Assembly (NCBI RefSeq): GCF_003672135.1
Contig: NC_039507.1
Coordinates: 18,344,278-18,408,277 of the forward strand
From: Ooceraea biroi
Lineage: Eukaryota > Arthropoda > Insecta > Hymenoptera > Formicidae
Direction: 5' to 3'
Length of the DNA stretch: 64,000 bases
Shown here one piece after another: positions 1 through 10,940 of this stretch. The number at the start of each line of letters is the position of its first letter. Within the stretch, counting starts at the first letter, position 1. The translations under genes and the position numbers were made by a program. Below the pieces are notes generated by a model. It was not told the origin of the DNA and ran no database searches. It was given only the letters and a program-made list of their open reading frames with translations.

Positions 1-56
1 CTATTCCGCCGAAATTACCAGCGCTATCTTACGCCTGAGAGTGATACTTTAGCTTA

Positions 57-401
57 TACAGGGTGTCCCGGGTTTTAACCGACAAACTGCGGGAGCATAT
101 TCTACTAGTGGAAATAAGAAAAAATTCTTATATCGAGTTTGCTTAGAAATGCTTTATTACAAAGTTATAAACCGATATTGAAAAGAAATATGAGATAAGT
201 AACAACGGATTTTTTCACAAAAATAACAATTATCTACGCAACGATTTAGTGACGCATTTCAAAATGTTGTCCTTGCACATCGATACAAGCTAGACATCGA
301 CGTAGTACAGAATTTGTTACAGTACGACATTCCTGAAAATTTTGTTGCATCTCAGTAACTGAATTAGTAATTCGTTGCTTTAAATCTTCAAGCGAGATTA
401 C
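57..401 (-). mobile_element. Truncated copy of the CAGGGTGTCCCGGG mariner-type element
   Basis: The left terminus (CAGGGTGTCCCGGG, preceded by TATA) is followed by the reverse complement of the transposase 3' end. The minus strand reads the C-terminal part, including LEDLKQRI and ACIDVQGQHFEMRH, also seen in the copies at 16.3, 32.1, 36.5 and 57.9 kb. Homology stops near 401 inside the transposase and no matching right end follows, so this is a broken remnant. Confidence 0.8.
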
Positions 402-837
402 GAGATCAAAAAATGTTTCTTACAAAAGTTTTATGACTTCAAGGGGGACATAAGATGCTGCCACTGATTTGACCTTGGGTGCACCTGTCAAGGTTTATGT
501 GAAGGTTAACTTTTTTTTAATGGATCTCTTTATTTCTCATTATACAGTCTTGTAGCTTACCTCGAGAGCTTTTCAAAACACTATAATAAAGTATTTTTTC
601 GTTAAATATTATTCGAGTTATGAGAACTACAAGTTACAATACTGCCGGCATTTGCATTACCCAAAGTGTACCGTTCTATCAACTATCCTACTTTTAGCGC
701 TACCCAGGAACAACGGCGTGGACGTAGTAGGTTTCTGTTCCCTTCGGGGTGCTTTATTAATGTGAGTCCCCTTGCCTCTCACAATTGGGGTGCTTGATTT
801 ACTATAAATTTTTCGATACAAGATTTGGTTTATGTGT
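402..837. other. Unassigned AT-rich stretch
   Basis: No convincing coding region, RNA gene or repeat boundary was seen. It lies between two broken transposon copies and may hold further degraded element sequence. Confidence 0.4.
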
Positions 838-1148
838 ATACTTAAATTATAAAACAGTATACTTTGGAACGCTGTAACTCACTGAAAAATGATCCAATTT
901 CAAAAAACAAAAAACCGTTGTATTCGTCTCATTATCAGTTACAACTTTCACTTAGAGAGAAAAATCGACTTCCATTTAAAAAATGGCTGCCATGATGAAA
1001 TCTCGAAAGTGGCGCCATCTACAATTAAATTGAGAATATCATCATCTTGCCCCCTCGAAGCCATATAACTTTTGTCTGAAACATTTTTCTCTGAAACGAC
1101 GTCGTATCGAAATATTTTACTGACAAATATAAAATGGGACACCCTGTA
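838..1148. mobile_element. 5'-truncated relative of the 350-bp CAGGGTGTCTC MITE
   Basis: This segment aligns over its whole length with 63673-63984: shared phrases include CTTTGGAACGCTGTAACTC, AGTGGCGCCATCTAC and ACTTTTGTCTGAAAC. It ends in GGGACACCCTGTA next to a TA-rich flank. The left terminus present in the 63.6-kb copy is missing. It is non-coding and non-autonomous. Confidence 0.75.
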
Positions 1149-1257
1149 TATATATCCCGTACTATCCGTCATAATTTCAAATCAAGCAAGAAGTTCGGCA
1201 GTGAATCATTCGCGATAACATGTCAGAGGTCGTCCAGTAGTAATCACAGACGAGCAA

Positions 1258-1378
1258 CGTGCGAACATAAAACTTTGTGCTAAATTAGGTGTGGCGTCGA
1301 CAGATACAAATTGATACAACAAGCTTACGAAATTGCAAGCGGCGCATCCTCGATTAAAACGATTAAAAACTGGTACAC
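1258..1378 (+). pseudogene. Relic of a mariner-like transposase N-terminus
   Basis: Reading with one frame change gives NIKLCAKLGVASTDT, then KLIQQAYEIASGASS and TIKNWYTGFK. This follows the order of the helix-turn-helix region of mariner transposases (roughly IKFC..LGKSATET, then a QQAYG-like stretch, then W...F). A stop and a frameshift separate the two parts. No catalytic domain was found downstream. The match is by eye, so the subfamily is not named. Confidence 0.45.
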
Positions 1379-1706
1379 GGGTTTTAAACACAACAAAGCA
1401 CCTATACCAGTATTGATGGTTACCGTGTACTAAATTAAAGTACTAAATTAAATAATTAAAGACAAAGTCGCCGACGGCCGTGAACGTGAAGTTCATGCTC
1501 GCAATAAGTCAGTTGCATGGTTTGCTGCTAAACGAACTTTCCCTAACCAACACTGAACTTAAATACATTTTGCCTGAAATTAATAAAACTGAAATCTATA
1601 TATGGCCGTGTCGTGCCACGCAAGCTAATCAGAGGACAAAAGCAGGCACGCTACGATCGATCATTGCACGGACATTATTGACACGTGCAGGATAAATCCC
1701 AGATTC

Positions 1707-1866
1707 CTGGGTACAAAGTAACAGCTGGTAATATACATATGTTAGTTATAATTTCCCACTCAACAATGTAATTGTTACATAACACGTATGTTATGTTGTA
1801 TTTATATTAATGAGTGGGGAATTATAACTAATCACGTATATTACCCGTTACTTTGTGTTTGCTAGG
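1707..1866. mobile_element. Palindromic MITE with ACAAAGTAAC ends
   Basis: The ends pair as an inverted repeat (TACAAAGTAAC at the left, GTTACTTTGTG at the right). The interior folds on itself around two copies of a TAATTTCCCACTC-like motif. A second copy of the same family lies at 44706-44979, where the terminus reads CAGCAAACACAAAGTAAC. It has no coding capacity. Confidence 0.65.
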
Positions 1867-2388
1867 TACACTTATCGTGGGATGCGAGCTATGGTTTCCC
1901 AAACCCGTAATGCTACAGAGGAGGTCTTCATACACGCCAGGAACGTCGAGACAGGAGCAAGGGCAAGCTGATGTACAGGTGTTCCCAGTTGTTTATTGTT
2001 TCTACGATTCGGGAGGCATCCTATTGTATAAGGAATGCCTTACGACAAATACGATAGAAGAAGAAGAGAAATGGTTACAGCCTTGAACCGCCTGGACGTA
2101 TGTCGCTTGTGTGGCAGTGTATCATTTCCTAGAGGTCAGACTATGAAGGTGAGGAGCCAAAACAAATACCAAGATTTTATTTGTTGCTTGATCGATCACT
2201 CGACACCATCGATGTACGCAAATTTTCGGCTGAGAAACAAGTGTGTGTGTTTTATCTCAGCCATCCTATTCGCCGGATTTATCACCGTGCGACTATATTT
2301 TCTCTTCAACACGATTAGATTAAGGTTGTTGCCACAAGAAGGATTATTTGCTTCTGATAATTCTGATAATTTACCAGATGTCATTGCT
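1867..2388. other. Unassigned region with a CxxC-containing open frame
   Basis: Plus-strand frames at 2035-2150 encode DVCRLCGSVSFPRG followed by a GTGAGG splice-donor-like site. This recalls the start of a ZAD zinc-finger domain but no complete domain could be assembled. Otherwise nothing recognisable was seen. Confidence 0.3.
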
Positions 2389-2592
2389 GGTATCATGAAC
2401 GAAATAGACTGCAGCCAGAAATACAGTGATCTTAGACGCAATTCCATCCACACCATGTTGCTGCGACATGAATGGAACTGTGACAAAGCAAATGGTGATT
2501 ATACTGATGATGTTGATTATGCCATGGTGTGGATGGAATTGTGTCTAAGATCACTGTATTTCTGGCTGCAGTCTATTTCGTTCATGATATTG
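2389..2592. repeat. Inverted repeat, about 80-bp arms
   Basis: The arm at 2391-2465 (start ATCATGAACGAAATAGACTG) recurs in reverse complement at 2518-2590 (CAGTCTATTTCGTTCATGAT). The arms are almost identical, so the hairpin is young or maintained. The overlapping long open frame is a by-product of the repeat. Confidence 0.8.
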
Positions 2593-2675
2593 ATGATGGA
2601 GATTAGCAATATAAACAATTGCGTGCTTTTGTGTAAAAAAATCAAGTTTTTTCGATATGTTGTATAGTTAAATTC

Positions 2676-2918
2676 GATATAAAAAGAATAATACAATTTT
2701 AGAACTCCAATCGCACGCCTATGCTAAATTCATTGACATTATATTTAATTGAGACATATACATTTGACATTTTAATTATACAACAATATAATTAAATTAA
2801 ATTCGGTATGTCGTATAATTAAAATGTCAAACATGTATGTCTCAATTAAATATATGTCAATGAATTTAGCATAGGCGTGCGATTGGAGTTCTAAAATTGT
2901 ATTATTTTTTTTATATTA
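2676..2918. repeat. Hairpin element, about 105-bp arms
   Basis: ATACAATTTTAGAACTCCAA at the left pairs with TTGGAGTTCTAAAATTGTAT at the right, and pairing continues inward through CGCACGCCTATGCTAAATTC. It is probably a foldback MITE; no target duplication could be fixed. Confidence 0.8.
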
Positions 2919-3612
2919 CGTGAATACCTCCATCGATTTTAAATCCGCACATCGGTTCTGTAAAAACTTATATTTATTACTGAAGCTGAGCTTTTTTCAC
3001 GATTTAATTGATCTTCCATTTGGCTTATCTGAAATTTGAATATGTGACAAGGCTTCGAATATGAAACGGATCATGTATCTTCAATATTCTATTACTTCGT
3101 TTTTTATTATTATAGTTTATTATTATTGCAGTTATTTCAAATTAAAATCCCATTCGTCAATCGATAAGAATATATATAGTATCTCGAAAGTTATACTTTA
3201 AATCTATCTTATAAGAGCGAAAACGTACAAAACTTGAAGAACTTGTATTTTTTGTCAACTATAATATCTGCTATAATATTGTGTCCTTTTAATGATACGA
3301 TTTCTTTGAATTTTATAAAAAACTGTTTATTTATAATGGGCTAATATCAGCTTGCGCTATTTAACGTGTTTTATATATTTATTTTTCAAACTAGTTTTGA
3401 GTTTTTGGGATAGAGATACGTGCGTTATAAATAGTAATTGAGGTCGAACTTAAAGTTTAATTACGAAATACATGTTTTAAAAATAAGGCAAAGCTATATA
3501 TTTATATAAATTATTTAGGAAAAGTTCTCTAAAATATATTTTATAACAATAAGTTTGTGGCAAATAGTTTTGATCTAATGTATAAATGTATGTGCCTGTT
3601 ATAATACGTGTG
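2919..3612. other. AT-rich DNA without recognisable features
   Basis: Both strands were read; no exon with plausible splice sites, RNA gene or repeat end was seen. Confidence 0.4.
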
Positions 3613-3770
3613 TTAAGGTACAATTTCATGCTGTCGCTCGTCGCTCATTTTCAGTGACAAAACAGGTCACGTGATCAAAATTGACGAATATCCAGCGTTA
3701 ATTTTGATCACGTGACCTGTTTTGTCGCTGAAAATGAGCGACGAGCGACAGCATGAAGTTGTACCTTTAC
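3613..3770. repeat. Hairpin element with about 70-bp arms
   Basis: AAGGTACAATTTCATGCTGT pairs with ACAGCATGAAGTTGTACCTT. The arms continue through CGCTCGTCGCTCATTTTCAG and GGTCACGTGATCAAAATT, with a short central loop. Arms match almost perfectly. Confidence 0.8.
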
Positions 3771-3885
3771 ACGAGATACATAAGGCTAGGACAAATGATC
3801 GGCTATTCTATTGGAGAGAGGCTTATTATTGTTTCGGAGAGAGACAGTCGAAAATAACAAAGGATAGCTTTCGAGAGCACTGATA

Positions 3886-4690
3886 AGGAAAGGTTTTTAG
3901 GTGTTACACTCGGATTTCAAAAGTTTTTTGCATGCAAGTAGGGAGGTCCCCAAATAGAAGAAAAAAATAAAAGTAGCGGCCCAAATGCATATTTGCGCGC
4001 TATGTGCGCAATTTTCGATGTTAGGTTAATTACTCAAAAATGCTATTTCCAATCGAATTCTTTACATTTTTTATTTCACCTAATGCACAACGCTTTAAAA
4101 AGAAATCAAAACCAAAATTAAAACTGAAAGAATTAAAAACCTCCCTTGACCAGATCTTTTATGTCCTCGTTATGGATTCTGATCAAATCTATTTAAAGTC
4201 GCATACAATAAATCACGCAGAAAGAGCAAACTACGATTTGCGCAATGTACAATTATTCCAAATTGTGTGCATTGGCAGTTGCAGTAAAAAATTAAAAAAG
4301 TTACGATGCAAATACCATTTTTGAGCAATGGGCCTTTTATACGCACTGTGCTCGCGCGGCACGAGATTACATTAGACGTTCGTATTTTCTAAACACACAC
4401 ACAAGTACACACACGCACACAGAAGCACATACGCGCACGCACACACATACACACACACACACAAAATTATTTAAAGCAATATAAATGTGCATTAGGTGAA
4501 ATAAAAAATGTAAAGAATTCGATTGAAAATAGCATTTTTGAGTAATTAACCTAACATCGAAAATTGCGCACGTAGCGCGCAAATATACATTTGGACCGCT
4601 ACTTTTATTTTTTTCTTCTATTTGGGGACCTCCCTACCTGCATGCAAAAAATTTTTGAAATCCGAGTGTAACACTTAAAAACCTTCCCTT
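3886..4690. mobile_element. About 0.8-kb long-inverted-repeat element
   Basis: The left arm (3886 to about 4095) and right arm (about 4487 to 4690) are near-perfect reverse complements, including GTGTTACACTCGGATTTCAA and GGGAGGTCCCCAAATAGAAG. The interior holds a CA-rich microsatellite and no transposase. Architecture fits a foldback or long-TIR MITE. Confidence 0.75.
4395..4464. repeat. Imperfect (CA)n microsatellite
   Basis: Interrupted CA/CG dinucleotide tract inside the 3886-4690 inverted-repeat element. Confidence 0.85.
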
Positions 4691-5345
4691 GTGAGAGGCA
4701 GAGTAAAACGAACGCGAATCCGCACATGTAAAAATGCGTACGCGATTGTAGATACGTTAATTTGTACCCTAGTCTACCCGTTCGAAATATACATATTTAT
4801 ACTTATATGATGATTAAATAAACATATTTTTATTTTTTACCACCCTATAATTGTGAATGACTTTCTGAAGAGAGCGAATATTGTGTCCCATAATGTACGT
4901 TCGCCATCATTTTGCCATTATCATTTTGTTACAATAAAGAGAGTACATGCACGGAGATAAATCATATTAGCCAGCAATAAGGAAAATATCAATAAGTAAG
5001 AAAAATATGAGATATATCGTTATATTCGTATATTTTTTTCGTTTATTATCTACCAATATAAGCAAACGCGTATTAAGCAAGATAGATTTTTATTGTCGGG
5101 GTTCAAGGTCGGCAAACTGGTTTCTAGAACTGGCTGAGATTACGATGATACTTTGCGAATCTCTTAAACTCTACGATGCAGACATATCACAAAGATTTAA
5201 TACATGTAGTACGAAATACGTGCCAGATACATAATAAATAAAAACAAGTTATAGTAAAAAGAATTCTACCGATTATCTTCCTCTTTGTTCCTCATTCGCA
5301 GATAAACATTCACTTAAAATAAAAATATATAAATTCAGCAGTATA
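4691..5345. other. Unassigned region with one short open frame
   Basis: A plus-strand frame ending at 5234 (75 codons from 5007) is followed by AATAAATAAA, which could mark a terminal exon. The peptide matches no family that could be recognised, and no upstream exon was found. Nothing else was seen. Confidence 0.25.
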
Positions 5346-5856
5346 TCATAAATTATATATTAATAATTTAAGTGATTCTGATATTATAAAATTCTCTTCA
5401 GGCGCACATTCTAATTGTATTAATTCTATTGATGTGTTGTAATATCTAGAACCTGAACAAAATTAAAATACGCTAATGAGTTTAGAGTGACACTAAAATA
5501 GCACTAACGAAATGTCGCTAACTAAATTTCTCGACTGCTCTCAATTACAATTATTTTATTATCTTTGAAATTTATTTATTATTTTGGAACATTATTGTTT
5601 TATCAATAACACGCCTCACGAAATTTATGCAAATGCAACCGTAATCTTAATAAACCCTAAACGTAATACTACGCATATTTATTTTTTATTGGTAAATAAA
5701 AAATGTCTCTAAGAATTGCCCTAAAAGTTATAATTTTACATTTCTCACGATACAATTTCTTACTTGCTGCATATATAAACAATTGACATAATAATGAGAT
5801 TTTCACTTACCGTAGACTATTATTAATAGAGCAGTGATTCGCTTAATAATCCACAT
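5346..5856 (-). CDS. Candidate small secreted peptide (two exons, about 50 residues)
   Basis: Not recognised as any known family. The minus strand offers an ATG at 5856 that opens a 15-codon hydrophobic stretch (ITALLIIVY near its end) typical of a signal peptide. It ends at 5811 in a strong donor (GGTAAGTG). A pyrimidine-containing acceptor (TTTTGTTCAG) before 5452 continues the frame for 34 residues, including QLECAPEENF, to a TGA at 5346-5348. Combined length is about 50 residues with one cysteine. An alternative acceptor near 5770 would give a different C-terminus of similar length. The DNA upstream (5857-6180) is less AT-rich, as a 5' leader might be. Function cannot be assigned and chance remains a real possibility. 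Confidence 0.2.
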
Positions 5857-6416
5857 AATAAAATATTCCGTGACGAGGAGCCAGCAGGAGTGCCGTCCGC
5901 GTCTTCAGCTCGAACGGCATTTACATCGAGATCCACTGGATATACTGGCTGCCACGAGACTGGAATTACCCAACGAGTCGACGAAGCCGTCACAGTTCTC
6001 GTGTGCGTCACTTCTATACGTACATACGTGCGTGTGCGAACGCAGGGAAATTACGTGCTGTGTACGTTCGATTCTTGCACAAGCAGATTTATCTAATTTA
6101 ACAAACAAATCGGCGAGTAACACGATAGTGCGCGTGCACAGATAATCGATTCGATTCACAGAATTCTTACGAGAAAGGTACATCGCACGTTTTTACAGGA
6201 TGTACGGTTGAAAGAATTTTGACGTCACTGCTGCTGTTTACAGAGTCATTTGCAATCATCTTGAGGCTATAGCAAACTTATGATTATAAAATAATACGTT
6301 CAAGGAAATTTTAACGATAATTAAAAAATTTCTTTTTTAATGTTTCTCTCTCGGTGTATTTGATACAGAGGTACCATAAATTTTTATATTTTACAAACAA
6401 TGAAATGCTAAAAGGC
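5857..6416. other. Less AT-rich intergenic stretch
   Basis: 5860-6180 is richer in CG than its surroundings and carries overlapping short open frames on both strands, none recognisable. It may be the 5' leader or promoter of the minus-strand candidate ending at 5346. The rest is AT-rich DNA beyond the Pus1 stop codon. Confidence 0.3.
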
Positions 6417-8090
6417 CTAAATGTAGTCCACCGTTTCTTCTTTTTCGTCAACATCCTCACAAATTTCGTCGATACTACTGAACGAATATTCGGGCAGATT
6501 TGCTACCCATTTCAACGTCCTAGGTAACGTTAGTCAAGGTAAATGCGAGGAAAAATTTATTAGAAGGTATGATTCATCCGAAAGGATACGTTTGCTCTGA
6601 AATCTCGGTATCCACCACGTGTCGCATGATGTATTGCTTCTGAAACTTCTCCACTTCTTCTTCGCACTCTTTCCAGTCTAGCGTTTCGTGCAGGCCGTCC
6701 GCGCCGTATCTCTTCCCATAATTATCGTAATGTACCTGCACAATATGTATTCACCGTTTCTAGACGCTATTCTAATTAGATATTGCATATAAAAAAATAT
6801 AAAACAATATTTCAGATATTAATTTCTATTCTAAATAATGAATTATTTCATTTCTTAAATTTAATACAATAACAACAACGCGCTAAAATTTCCTTACATG
6901 ACACAGACATAGACCTAGACTGGGTGCGATCGGTATCTCGAGCTTGTCCATTTTGAACGCCTCGTTAACCTTCTCCTTGGACACGAGGTTCCTCGCGACC
7001 GCGATTACAAGCGCGACCATTTTCCGAATTTGATGCAACATGAAGCTCTGCCCCTTGACCTCCAGCACCGCGAATTCCAGCCCGTTCGAAACGAAGGTCT
7101 CCACGCAGTTGAAGCTAATTATGTAGCGCCGCGCGCGCGGATCTAAAGGTTTCCTAAACGAGTGAAAGAGTACGCTTCAGAGTTTGGGCAGCCGAGTGAA
7201 CGCGAATTAAAACTTACTTACGTCTTCGACGTGAAGTTATGAAAATTATGAGTGCCTTCCATGAGCTTCAAAATCGAGTTCAGTTCGTTCAAAGATTCCG
7301 GAGATAATCTGTAATCGGTGTACGGTTTGCCATCGACAACCGACACCTGTTTGATTCTCTCATCCTCGCTGACTTCCTCTCCAAGTTTAAGCAGGCTCGG
7401 ATCCTCTGGTGCAAATGCGAAGGAAGGAATGACATATCTGTAAGTGCGAGCGTCGCACTGATTTTTGCTATTAAAACCCTTCGTCACTCGCTTTATTCCG
7501 AATACCCTGATCACGTCGGGCAGATGCTGGTTTATTACTGCCTTGTCGGGATTTTCCGCTGGAAAATTTAGTAGAAAATTTTTCAATTAAATAGAAAGTT
7601 CGTTCCTGCTTTTTAAATTTAATAATATCGAGTCTTGGATTTTACTAAACACAATAGTGAAATAAAAGTCATTGTAATGCAATTGTTAAATAAAAAAATA
7701 AACTAGAAATAATATTATTAAAATATGCATCTTACGCAGCTTTAACGAGACAATCTGCCTAATCGCCGAGACACCCTTGTCCGTACGTGCAGCCCTTTGG
7801 AAATTAATTGCACGGATATTCTCAAAATGCTCACTAGTTATCAAGTCCGCCTTTAACAAGGCAGCGACCAGATCCTCCTCGATGGTCTTCATACCAGGAT
7901 TTCTTTGCATGCCATAATAATCTTTACCGAGGTAACTGAGCATCATAGCATGATTTTTCCTCTTAATCCTTTGCACGGTCTCTGTTTCTGTTTTCTGTAT
8001 TTTGGCCTCGTTGTCATTACCGTCGTCTAACATGGGCCTCTTGTTTACATTTATCTCTGATTCAATCATGGGATCCACTGTGACCGACAT
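6417..8090 (-). CDS. Pus1: tRNA pseudouridine synthase 1 (TruA family)
   Basis: The enzyme isomerises uridine to pseudouridine in tRNAs and some other RNAs, in nucleus and mitochondria. Five exons fit in frame: 8090-7736, 7558-7222, 7153-6898, 6735-6590 and 6519-6417, giving about 398 residues, close to animal PUS1. The N-terminal 45 residues are charged and poorly conserved. The TruA catalytic motif ARTDKGV carries the active aspartate at about residue 104. Further family hallmarks are YYGMQRN, GFNSKNQCDARTYRY, GTHNFHNFTSK, LEFAVLEVKGQSFMLHQIRK and the tail YGADGLHETLDW. The last exon (KWVANLPEYSF) matches the WLNTLP region of PUS1. All introns are GT-AG. The first ATG after the upstream stops was chosen as start. 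The gene is head-to-head with mRpL45 about 0.8 kb away. It appears intact. Confidence 0.93.
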
Positions 8091-8888
8091 GGTTCTGTGG
8101 CAAGTATTTTCTGAGTAGAAAAATACGCGTGCTCAGTAAAAAATAATAATCAAATGAGAGCAATAAAATCGGAACATGTATTTTAATAAAATTAAATTTT
8201 TAACGAATTTAATGAAATTTTAATAAAAAGGGTAAAATACAAGATAATTCAGATATATTAATCTCGGACTTTTCAAATCTCCTGCACGCTTGGGGAAAGT
8301 TTTAATTAATTTGTTACATATTTTACATATCTCTTAGATACCTAATTGAAAATTTATACAGCGAATTGCAGAACTGTTCAAAAGCCGTTTCACTCCGCAC
8401 AGCATTGGTGGTTTTCTTCGTTCTTATTTTCTAAATAATGTCTTAAGTTAATATATATATATATATATTCCTTCGTTCAGAATAACTTAGAATTCACGTC
8501 ATTTGTGATGTCACTTTTTAAAAAGAATTACGTACGTAGATGTACGTAAAAGTTCACGTTAAGAGTTTCACACGTACGACAGTTTTGGTTATACGAGGTT
8601 AAGTTTTCTCCTATGTAAAGAAAGTGCTCTGAAGCATTTGAAGCACCAACTGGACTGAGCCGCGGTCATATCAACGCCTGACATCGATGTTGCACTTCTA
8701 TTGTACTTAATTCTCACGGACGATGTGCGAATGGTGAATTAAGCATGATATAACCTGAAACATGACTACGAAATAAGGAGACAAAAATAAAATTATAAAA
8801 TTGATAGAAACAATAACGGATATACATAGTTGGTGCAACAACTTCTGCTTTTTTATTGTAAAGTTTTGCAGCGCATAGATCCTAAAAA
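8091..8888. promoter_or_regulatory. Shared intergenic region of the divergent Pus1 / mRpL45 pair
   Basis: The two housekeeping genes start 798 bp apart on opposite strands, so this region should contain both promoters. It holds a (TA)n run near 8450-8470 and palindromic ACGTACGT-like motifs near 8530-8580. No specific factor site can be named from sequence alone. Confidence 0.4.
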
Positions 8889-10637
8889 ATGTTATTAAGA
8901 TATATAAGTCCGGTGTTTAACTACGGAAAATGTATACAGGTATGGTATAAATCTCATTTTTGTAAATGAATCCTGCAATAATATTTAATTTTTCTTTGTG
9001 TGTTCAAAATTTGTCTTGACAAATTTTTGATTTCTTTTTGCTAAAACAAGTTTTTAAAACCGTCTTACAAGTCAGCTCCATTTGCTTCAATAACGTATCT
9101 CTAAGTATTTCGTTTGAATAATTAATTTTAAAACGTTGTAAATTAGAAGAAAGATGTAGACGCGTGATGTTTTGCGAGACGGTTGTTTATATCGCAAAAT
9201 GTCAGAAAAAACATAAAGGATGTCGAAATGAAATCTATTTCAGAGCAATCTCCCAGCAGTGTTTAGCGCTACCAATTACCCCAATAACTTGACACAAGTC
9301 AGATCTATTCAGAAACATTGGAATCCGAAATGGAAGAAACTAAGAGCAGCTAAAGTTATCAAAGTGAAACTGCCGAAGTTCGATAAGGAGAAGGATGATC
9401 CCACTAAAATGACCACCGAACAGTTACGATCGCGTATGAAAGAATTTGGTTTCCTGCCACAGAAACCTTGGCAAGAGAGAACAGCATACATAAGCTGCAC
9501 CCCTATGATTTTTGAACCCTATGTTGTTCCCGAGGGAGATGGGAAATATTCTGTCATTACGAAAGAGGTATGCCTCCTATCTTTATTAGCTTCATAATAT
9601 TTTTGTAATACAGTTCTGCAAAGTGTAGGATGTAAAATATTGGGTACGTTAAAAAGCATTCCCTAATTGTTTATTTCATGATTCGAACAGGGGGTAAAGC
9701 AAAAGGTTACATATATTGAGAAGAAAAGCAAATCTTTTAGGGCTATCAGAAAAATTAAGTCGTTTGATGACACATTTAAGACATCTTATTTCATAGAGGA
9801 AGCCCTAGAGATTTATAAACAGGCGCATGAAGCTCTAGCTGCGTAAGTAATATAATACTTTTACATGTTATCTTCATAATAAGAGACGTAACAATATTAT
9901 AAATTTTTAAGTTACGAACAATCTACTGAGCAGAATAGATCTTCTTTGCTCACTTGCCTAGTATTAAACAGAATATTTTTTTTATATTTCAGCCAAGATA
10001 AGGAGAAGTTATTACAATATATTACAGAAAATGCGTATCCTGTAAGTTTAAAATATAGTCGAACATTTATGGAAGTTATTATTATTATTATATGACAATA
10101 ATCCTGATAATTTTTGCATTCCCAGAAAATGACGCACAATTTGAGGAACAAGACTATACACTGGAAGTTTTTGGAGTCTTTGGAGCCAGCGCGCATCGTG
10201 CACGGCAGAACGACAGATTTAATAACGAAGGAGAACATTTACGCGCAACTCACCGTCCGGTTCCACACGCAACAAGTCCGATAATTTATTTTTTGATTAT
10301 TTATTTATCGACCTTTTTGCAAGAATCACAGCAAAGGATTGTTTTCCTGTTGCAGATACTGGCGGTATACGACAGATTCGGCCGCTTGATGCAGGGAAGC
10401 GAGATTCTCAAGAAGGATGTATTGGAATACTTAGTGTTCGAAAGGCATCTGGCCAACGAGTACGGCACTTGGCGAATTCACGATAAGATCGTACCGTCTT
10501 GGATGACTCCGACGGACATAGCTGAGGGCACGTATGTCATGCCGCAAAAGAAACCGGAGCCTGAACCCACCGCACCGGCTCCCGTGGAAACTACGCTGGT
10601 GGAGGACGCGCCAAAGGATGTAGCGCAACCTGCGTGA
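8889..10637 (+). CDS. mRpL45: Mitochondrial large ribosomal subunit protein mL45
   Basis: This is a structural protein of the mitochondrial ribosome with a Tim44-like fold that helps tether the ribosome near the inner membrane. Six exons join in frame: 8889-8939, 9244-9567, 9691-9842, 9993-10041, 10126-10275 and 10356-10637, giving about 335 residues. Exon 1 encodes a basic, hydrophobic start (MLLRYISPVF) that fits a mitochondrial presequence; it is only 17 codons and easily missed. Family landmarks in order are KHWNPKWKKLRAAKVIKV, IRKIKSFDDTFKTSYFIEEA, YITENAYP, WKFLESLEPARIVHGRTTD, LAVYDRFGRLMQGSE and DVLEYLVFERHL...IVPSW. The C-terminus is a Pro/Glu-rich tail. The exon 5 donor (GTCCGA) is weak but keeps the frame. 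It appears intact and converges with IR-A. Confidence 0.93.
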
Positions 10638-10645
10638 ATACGTGG

Positions 10646-10651
10646 AATAAA
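10646..10651 (+). terminator. Poly(A) signal of mRpL45
   Basis: AATAAA begins 9 bp after the mRpL45 stop codon and is followed by T-rich DNA. It is the only canonical signal close to the stop. Confidence 0.6.
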
Positions 10652-10940
10652 CGTGTATTGTTTTAATATCGTGTATATTTTGTGATTAAGCATTAAAGTA
10701 TTAAATACATATATTGCAGCTTAATATAATATATTCATATTTTAGCAATCAAATAATATATAATAATTCTATTATTATTATATATTATTATAAATAATAA
10801 TACTATTTTAGCAAACTACACACATTAATGTTCTTAAAGTTTTATATATATATTTTTTTGTATTTACTTAACCCGCGCTCATTCTACTTGAGCAAGTAAA
10901 CTTTCTCCTTTTCTTCTCTCTTTACACCATACGTTCATCA

